A stretch of 64,000 bases of DNA, taken from Arthrobacter globiformis. GTDB taxonomy: Bacteria > Actinomycetota > Actinomycetes > Actinomycetales > Micrococcaceae. Position numbers and translations under genes: made by a program. The notes under the pieces were generated by a model, which saw nothing but the letters and a program-made list of their open reading frames with translations, searched no databases and was not told where the DNA came from. Position 1 is the first letter of the stretch. Each line of letters begins with the position of its first letter. This document shows positions 59,840-64,000 of the stretch, piece after piece. Location of the stretch: the NCBI RefSeq assembly GCF_030818015.1, contig NZ_JAUSZX010000001.1:4402001-4466000 (forward strand), written 5' to 3'.

Positions 59840-61483
59840 CCAGGCCTGGGCGGCACGGCGGAAAGCCCGCTGCTCACGCCCGCCGGGAACATCTCGGGCA
59901 CCTACGACGTGGTGGTCGCGGGCAGCGGCGCGGCCGGCCTGGTCGCCGCGATCCGGGCGGCCGACGCCGGGCTGAGGGTGCTGGTGGCCGAGAAGGCCCC
60001 GCTGCTCGGCGGCACGACGGCCGCCGGGGGCGGCGTGATGTGGGCACCGAACAACCACCTCGCCCGGCAGGCCGGTTACCGGGACAGCCACGAGGACGGC
60101 GTCGCCTACCTCACCGAGGCCGCCGGGCACGTAGTGACCCGGGCGGAGGTGGAGTGGTACATCAGCACGGCTCCGCGGGCCGTCGCCTATCTCGACGCCG
60201 AAACCCGGCTCTCCCTGACGCCGATTGCCCGCCCGGACTACCACATGGAATGGCAGGGTGCGGCCGACGGCGGACGCGGCCTGGACAACGACGCGTTCGA
60301 CCCGTCAGGGTACCCGGGCCTCGCGGAGGCGATCCGGCCGTCGTCGTACTTTCCGCTGCTGACCATGACGGAGCGCGACCGGCTCAACGGCCGGGCGGCG
60401 GATCCGGAGCTGCTGGCGCGGCGTGCCGCCACGGGCGTGCGGACCATGGGCGGCGCCCTGGTAGGGTCGCTGCTGGCGAGCGCGCTGGACCGCGGCGTGG
60501 AGATTGCGGTCTCCGCGCCGGTCGAGGACCTGGCCCGCGATGGGGACAAGTGGACGGTGACCCTCGGCGGCGGCGCAGCCGGCAGAACCGTCTCAGCGGC
60601 CGCCGTCGTGCTCGCTTCCGGCGGTTTCGAGTGGAACCCGCGGCTCCGCCAGGCGTTTCTGCCGTTTCCGGTGACACCGATCAGCGCGCCGTCCAACGAG
60701 GGCGACGGCCTGGAGCTGGGGCTGAAGGCCGGCGCCGCAGTGGCGGACATGACCGCCATCTGGGGAGTGCCCGTGATTTCCGAGGCCACGCACGAGTACG
60801 ACGGCGTGCGGTCCGGCCGGATGGGCAACGTGGAAATGACCCTTCCCGGCTCGATCACTGTGAATGCGGCCGGGAAGCGCTTCGTGAATGAGGCGCTGAA
60901 CTACCACGATGCCTGCCGCGTCTTCGCCTCCGTTGACCCACTGACCGGCCGCCAGCAGAACAACCCGGCATGGCTCGTGTTCGATGCGGCGTACCTGTCG
61001 AAGTACCCGGTGGCCGGTTCGGCCGCGGGCGTTCCGGCTGATTGGATGAAGGCCGCGGATTCGTTGGAGGAACTGGCCGGCAAGATCGGGATCGATCCGG
61101 CCGGGCTGGCCACCACGGTGGCACGGTTCAACGACGACGCCTTAAAGGGAGTGGACACGGAGTTCCACCGCGGTGCCGCGCCCCAGGACCGCTTCCTCGG
61201 CGATGCCGCCAACACCCCCAACCCGTGCTTGGCCCCGCTCCGTTCGGCTCCGTTTTACGCCGTCCGGATTGCCGCCGGGGTGCTGGGAACGTCCGGCGGC
61301 TTGGACACCGACTTCAACGGCCGCGTCCTGGACCGGCACCGGCAGCCGATCCCCGGACTCTACGCGGCAGGAAACGTCTCCGCGGGCGTTTTCCGCAACA
61401 ACTACCCGGGCGGCGGCGCAACCCTGGGCTCGGCCATCACCCGGGCCTTCGCGGTCGGCGAGCACCTCGCCGCGACCCTCTAA
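59792..61483 (+). CDS. FAD-dependent oxidoreductase (fumarate reductase/KstD-like), paralogue of 45645
   Basis: Flavoprotein of about 563 residues. FAD loop YDVVVAGSGAAGLVAAIRAADAGLRVLVAEK (about 38-68), GGTTAAGGGVMWAPNNHLA, and C-terminal GLYAAGNVSAGVFRNNYPGGGATLGSAITRAFAVGEHLA. Same architecture as the minus-strand protein at 45645-47465. The N-terminal 30 residues are low complexity, made by the 18-base tandem repeats. The start could be GTG 59792, 59810 or 59828. Last gene of the YCII-ADH operon, closed by the family palindrome at 61573. Confidence 0.86.
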   Translation: MSGGDGVSGGDGVSGGPGLGGTAESPLLTPAGNISGTYDVVVAGSGAAGLVAAIRAADAGLRVLVAEKAPLLGGTTAAGGGVMWAPNNHLARQAGYRDSHEDGVAYLTEAAGHVVTRAEVEWYISTAPRAVAYLDAETRLSLTPIARPDYHMEWQGAADGGRGLDNDAFDPSGYPGLAEAIRPSSYFPLLTMTERDRLNGRAADPELLARRAATGVRTMGGALVGSLLASALDRGVEIAVSAPVEDLARDGDKWTVTLGGGAAGRTVSAAAVVLASGGFEWNPRLRQAFLPFPVTPISAPSNEGDGLELGLKAGAAVADMTAIWGVPVISEATHEYDGVRSGRMGNVEMTLPGSITVNAAGKRFVNEALNYHDACRVFASVDPLTGRQQNNPAWLVFDAAYLSKYPVAGSAAGVPADWMKAADSLEELAGKIGIDPAGLATTVARFNDDALKGVDTEFHRGAAPQDRFLGDAANTPNPCLAPLRSAPFYAVRIAAGVLGTSGGLDTDFNGRVLDRHRQPIPGLYAAGNVSAGVFRNNYPGGGATLGSAITRAFAVGEHLAATL

Positions 61484-61572
61484 CCGCGCCGCCAGCGACG
61501 AGTTTTGTCCATTTCTCGCGACTTCAAGCGTGTTTAGCGCCCATTATCCGTACAGGAAACTCCAAGCAAACG

Positions 61573-61606
61573 AAGGACGACGGCGGAACTTCCCGCCGTC
61601 GTCCTT
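61573..61606. repeat. GACGACGGCGG palindrome, copy 7
   Basis: AAGGACGACGGCGG (61573-61586), six-base loop, perfect complement (61593-61606), 89 bases after the flavoprotein stop. The remainder of the 261-base gap 61484-61744 contains the LacI promoter region. Confidence 0.9.
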
Positions 61607-61677
61607 CTTGGGTGGATGTCATCTCCGGCAACCCGTAGGCGCCTGCATTCAACCCGTGATGCAAATCATGAAAACCC

Positions 61678-61707
61678 TTGACAATGTTGTACAAATATTT
61701 CCATACT
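61678..61707 (+). promoter_or_regulatory. promoter and TTGTACAA site of the LacI gene
   Basis: TTGACA (61678-61683) and CATACT (61702-61707) are spaced by 18 bases. A TTGTACAA palindrome (61687-61694) lies between them, where binding of a LacI-type regulator would block the promoter; autoregulation is likely. Confidence 0.5.
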
Positions 61708-61744
61708 TGGAACGAAGGGTTTCAAGGAAGCAACTGGAGGACCG

Positions 61745-62734
61745 ATGCCGGCAAAACTCACGGACGTCGCAAAGCTCGCGGGCGTCTCGCTCGCCACCGC
61801 ATCACGGGCGTTCGGTGACCCCGGCCGGCTCGCCGCCGAAACGCGGCAGAAGGTCATGGACGCCGCCGCGCAGCTTGGCTACGACGTCCCCGGACTCACT
61901 GGCAGCCGCACGTTCGGCGTCGTGGTCCCGGACATCTCCAACGCTGTGTTCGCCGCGCTCATCAAGGCCATCCAGGACCAGGCCTGGCACGGCCGGCACC
62001 GCATGGTCCTGGCCGACACCGCCGAATCCTCCACCCGGGAGCGTGACCACCTGGCTGCCTTCGCCACCGGGGTGGACGGCATCATCCTCTGCTCCCCGCG
62101 GCTTCCGTCGGACCAGATCCACAACCTGGCCGGCAACGTGCCGCTCGTCGTGATCAACGGCGAGGCAGACCAGGCCGCCCGTGTGCTGATGGAGGCCGGC
62201 GAGGGGATCCGGCAGGCCGTCGAACACCTCCACGCCCTCGGCCACCGCAAGCTCGCCTACATTCCCGGACCGGCCTCCTCATGGGCCAACGGCCAGCGGC
62301 TCGCGGCCATCACCCGCCTCTGCGGAGAGTGGGGCATCGAGCTGGTCACCGTGGGCAACCAGAACGCCACGGTCGACGGCGGCCTGGCCGCCGCCGCTTC
62401 GGTGGTCGCCAGCGGCGCCACCGCCGTCATCGCCTACAACGACCTCGTCGCCATCGGCATGCTCGCCGGTGCGCGGACGCTCGGCTACCACTGCCCCGAA
62501 GACATCAGCGTGGTAGGCATCGACGACCTCGACATCGCCGCCGCCGCCGAACCCGGACTCACTTCCGTCCGCGTTCCCATCAGCCGCAGCGGCTCCCTCG
62601 CCCTCGAACTCCTCCTCGAACAGATCGCCGGCAAACCCACCGCCACCGAAGCCGTCCACCTCAACTCCCAGCTCATCGTGCGTGGCTCCACCTTCGCCGC
62701 CCGCACCGCCGACCAGGCCCTCCAGGGAAAGTAA
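61745..62734 (+). CDS. LacI-family regulator
   Basis: LacI-type repressor of 329 residues: LTDVAKLAGVSLATASRAFGDPGRLAAETRQKVMDAAAQLGY (HTH and hinge) and the periplasmic-binding-like domain with FGVVVPDISNAVFAALIKAIQDQA. Start ATG with GGAGG 8 bases upstream. First gene of a set with a D-2-hydroxyacid dehydrogenase and a ManD-like dehydratase, two bases from the next, so it probably regulates its own sugar-acid operon. Confidence 0.9.
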   Translation: MPAKLTDVAKLAGVSLATASRAFGDPGRLAAETRQKVMDAAAQLGYDVPGLTGSRTFGVVVPDISNAVFAALIKAIQDQAWHGRHRMVLADTAESSTRERDHLAAFATGVDGIILCSPRLPSDQIHNLAGNVPLVVINGEADQAARVLMEAGEGIRQAVEHLHALGHRKLAYIPGPASSWANGQRLAAITRLCGEWGIELVTVGNQNATVDGGLAAAASVVASGATAVIAYNDLVAIGMLAGARTLGYHCPEDISVVGIDDLDIAAAAEPGLTSVRVPISRSGSLALELLLEQIAGKPTATEAVHLNSQLIVRGSTFAARTADQALQGK

Positions 62735-62736
62735 CC

Positions 62737-63717
62737 ATGAGAATCGTCATCGCAGACTCCAACCTGATGCCCCAGCGCGCCACCTTCGAAGCGGCGCTGC
62801 CGGAAGGCACCGTCACGTCCTGGCACGACAGCTGGAACGAACACTCCGTCCTGACCGACCTCAAGGACGCCGACGTCTACGTCGGACCCAAGTTCACCGC
62901 GGCCATGGGCGCCGAGGCACGGAACCTCCGGCTGGTGCACGTTGCCGGGGCCGGCTACGACGGCATCGACGCGGACGCCCTGCCCACCGGAGCCGTCTGC
63001 GCCAACACCTTCCACCATGAAGGTTCCATCGCCGAACACATCGCCGCCGTGCTGGTGGCCCTCCGCCGCAACCTGCTGGGCCAGGACGCCGCCCTGCGCA
63101 CCGGCGTGTGGTCTTCCTCGGTCTACTCGCCCGAGATCCGCCAGCCGGAAACACTGCGCGGCGCCGTGGTGACCTTCCTCGGTTTCGGCCATATCGGCAG
63201 CGCCGCCTGGAAACTGCTGCAGGCCTTCGGCGCGGAAGGCGTTGCCATCACCCGCAGCGGATCCGTCAATGCCGAAGTTCACTCCCTGCGGTGGACCGGG
63301 ACCACGGACCGTCTGGGCGAGGCCCTCAGCGAGTCCGACGTGCTGGTGGTCAGCATCCCGCTCGACGCAGGGACCACCTCCCTGATCGGTGCAGCCGAAC
63401 TGGACAACCTCGGCCCCGACGGACAGGTCGTCAACGTTGCCCGCGGCCCGGTCGTCGACGAAACCGCACTCTACGAGGCCCTGAAGGACCGGCGAATCGC
63501 CGGCGCTGCCATCGACGTCTGGTACCAGTACCCGGGCACCGACGGCCGCGGCGAACCGTCTGCCCTGCCGTTCGGCCGGCTCGACAACGTCATCATGACC
63601 CCGCACTCCTCCGGCGTCACCGCCGAAACCTTCCGCGGCCGCGCCCGCGAGATCGCCGAAAACATCACCCGTCTGTCCGCGAACCAGCCCCTGAAGAATG
63701 TAGTGATTTCCCGATGA
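62737..63717 (+). CDS. D-isomer-specific 2-hydroxyacid dehydrogenase
   Basis: NAD-dependent dehydrogenase of 326 residues. Motifs: [13 protein letters not shown] (substrate loop), [15 protein letters not shown] (NAD loop), [17 protein letters not shown] with the catalytic Arg, and [10 protein letters not shown] with the catalytic His. Predicted to reduce a 2-keto acid. Its TGA overlaps the ATG of the ManD-like gene. In a sugar-acid operon it could reduce a product of the dehydratase or a keto-aldonate. Confidence 0.9.
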   Translation: MRIVIADSNLMPQRATFEAALPEGTVTSWHDSWNEHSVLTDLKDADVYVGPKFTAAMGAEARNLRLVHVAGAGYDGIDADALPTGAVCANTFHHEGSIAEHIAAVLVALRRNLLGQDAALRTGVWSSSVYSPEIRQPETLRGAVVTFLGFGHIGSAAWKLLQAFGAEGVAITRSGSVNAEVHSLRWTGTTDRLGEALSESDVLVVSIPLDAGTTSLIGAAELDNLGPDGQVVNVARGPVVDETALYEALKDRRIAGAAIDVWYQYPGTDGRGEPSALPFGRLDNVIMTPHSSGVTAETFRGRAREIAENITRLSANQPLKNVVISR

Positions 63718-64000
63718 CCCGAAAAATCGTCGACGTCGACGTCCTGGTTACCAGCCCGAGCCGCAACTTCGTCACCCTGAAGATCACCACCGACGACGGC
63801 ATCGTCGGTTGGGGTGACGCCACCCTGAACGGACGCGAACTGTCCGTGGCCAGCTACCTCCGCGACCACCTCGCCCCTGCCCTGCTCGGCCGGGACGCGG
63901 ACCGGATCGAAGACAGCTGGCAGTACTTCTACCGTGGCGCCTACTGGCGGCGCGGGCCGGTGACCATGGCCGCCATCGGCGCCATCGACCTGGCCCTGTG
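63714..64000 (+). CDS. mannonate dehydratase/RspA-like enolase-superfamily protein, N-terminal part (runs off right edge)
   Basis: The first 95 residues ([82 protein letters not shown]) follow the ManD/RspA subgroup of the enolase superfamily closely. ManD members dehydrate D-mannonate or D-gluconate. The metal-binding residues lie beyond the window. Coupled to the preceding dehydrogenase by an ATGA overlap. Confidence 0.9.
   Translation, partial: MTRKIVDVDVLVTSPSRNFVTLKITTDDGIVGWGDATLNGRELSVASYLRDHLAPALLGRDADRIEDSWQYFYRGAYWRRGPVTMAAIGAIDLAL

Noticed and set aside
17054..61606. Repeated GACGACGGCGGG units as a CRISPR array
   Set aside because: Copies are kilobases apart, palindromic, at gene ends, with no spacers or cas genes.

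Overview
The window reads as a chromosome segment of a high-GC soil actinobacterium of the Arthrobacter/Pseudarthrobacter type. This is an inference from the strongly G/C-biased third codon positions, translationally coupled catabolic operons, many FCD/IclR/LacI regulators and MHS-family transporters, and actinobacterial families such as the antiporter with a C-terminal UBP zinc finger and DUF6221. No tRNA, rRNA or CRISPR array was seen. Layout: 1-4.2 kb holds the N-terminal part of a secreted S8 protease, CorA, a cupin, a glutamine amidotransferase and a FadR-type regulator. 4.3-8.6 kb is an operon of a MatC-like dicarboxylate carrier, a CaiB-type CoA-transferase and a one-chain AccD-AccA-like carboxyltransferase. 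8.6-23.6 kb is mostly housekeeping: flavin reductase, Na+/H+ antiporter, ABC exporter coupled to a NUDIX/phosphatase protein, HNH endonuclease, DUF1992, F420/NADP-type oxidoreductase, metallopeptidase, alanine-type aminotransferase and PAP2 phosphatase. Here a recurrent palindrome built on GACGACGGCGGG closes many genes. 23.6-27.4 kb is a small catabolic unit (DUF2848, MHS transporter, FCD regulator, nitrilase) whose two divergent control regions share a GTATAC palindrome. 27.4-35.1 kb resembles the Bacillus ycsFGI-kipIAR region: DUF1445 and an MHS transporter face a LamB/YcsF (PxpA) protein, a PxpB-PxpC fusion and a biotin carboxylase-BCCP fusion, with a shared TTGTTGAACAA-like operator. 35.2-36.6 kb is an IS110-family element inserted in one arm of a long hairpin repeat. 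Its 304-base leader can be folded as a bridge RNA whose guide loops match the occupied target and the element's own ends; its recombinase has two frameshifts. 37.1-38.0 kb is an ArsR/SRPBCC pair. 38.1-45.4 kb is the most interesting operon: LysR regulator, M20 amidohydrolase, MHS transporter, ACC deaminase and a pyruvate-dehydrogenase-E1-like enzyme. I read it as a candidate route that imports a (possibly conjugated) plant 1-aminocyclopropane-1-carboxylate, frees it, deaminates it to 2-oxobutyrate and oxidises that. 45.4-61.5 kb looks like a hydroaromatic or cyclitol catabolic region: an aroQ fragment, two KstD-like flavoproteins, aldo-keto reductase, TIM-barrel isomerase/dehydratase, OYE-type enoate reductase, Gfo/Idh dehydrogenase, ShiA-like and second MHS transporters, two IclR regulators, a LysR, a YCII protein and a zinc alcohol dehydrogenase. 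61.7-64 kb starts a sugar-acid operon (LacI, D-2-hydroxyacid dehydrogenase, ManD/RspA-like dehydratase) that runs off the right edge. Functions are assigned by recognising motifs and family resemblance by eye; no search was run.
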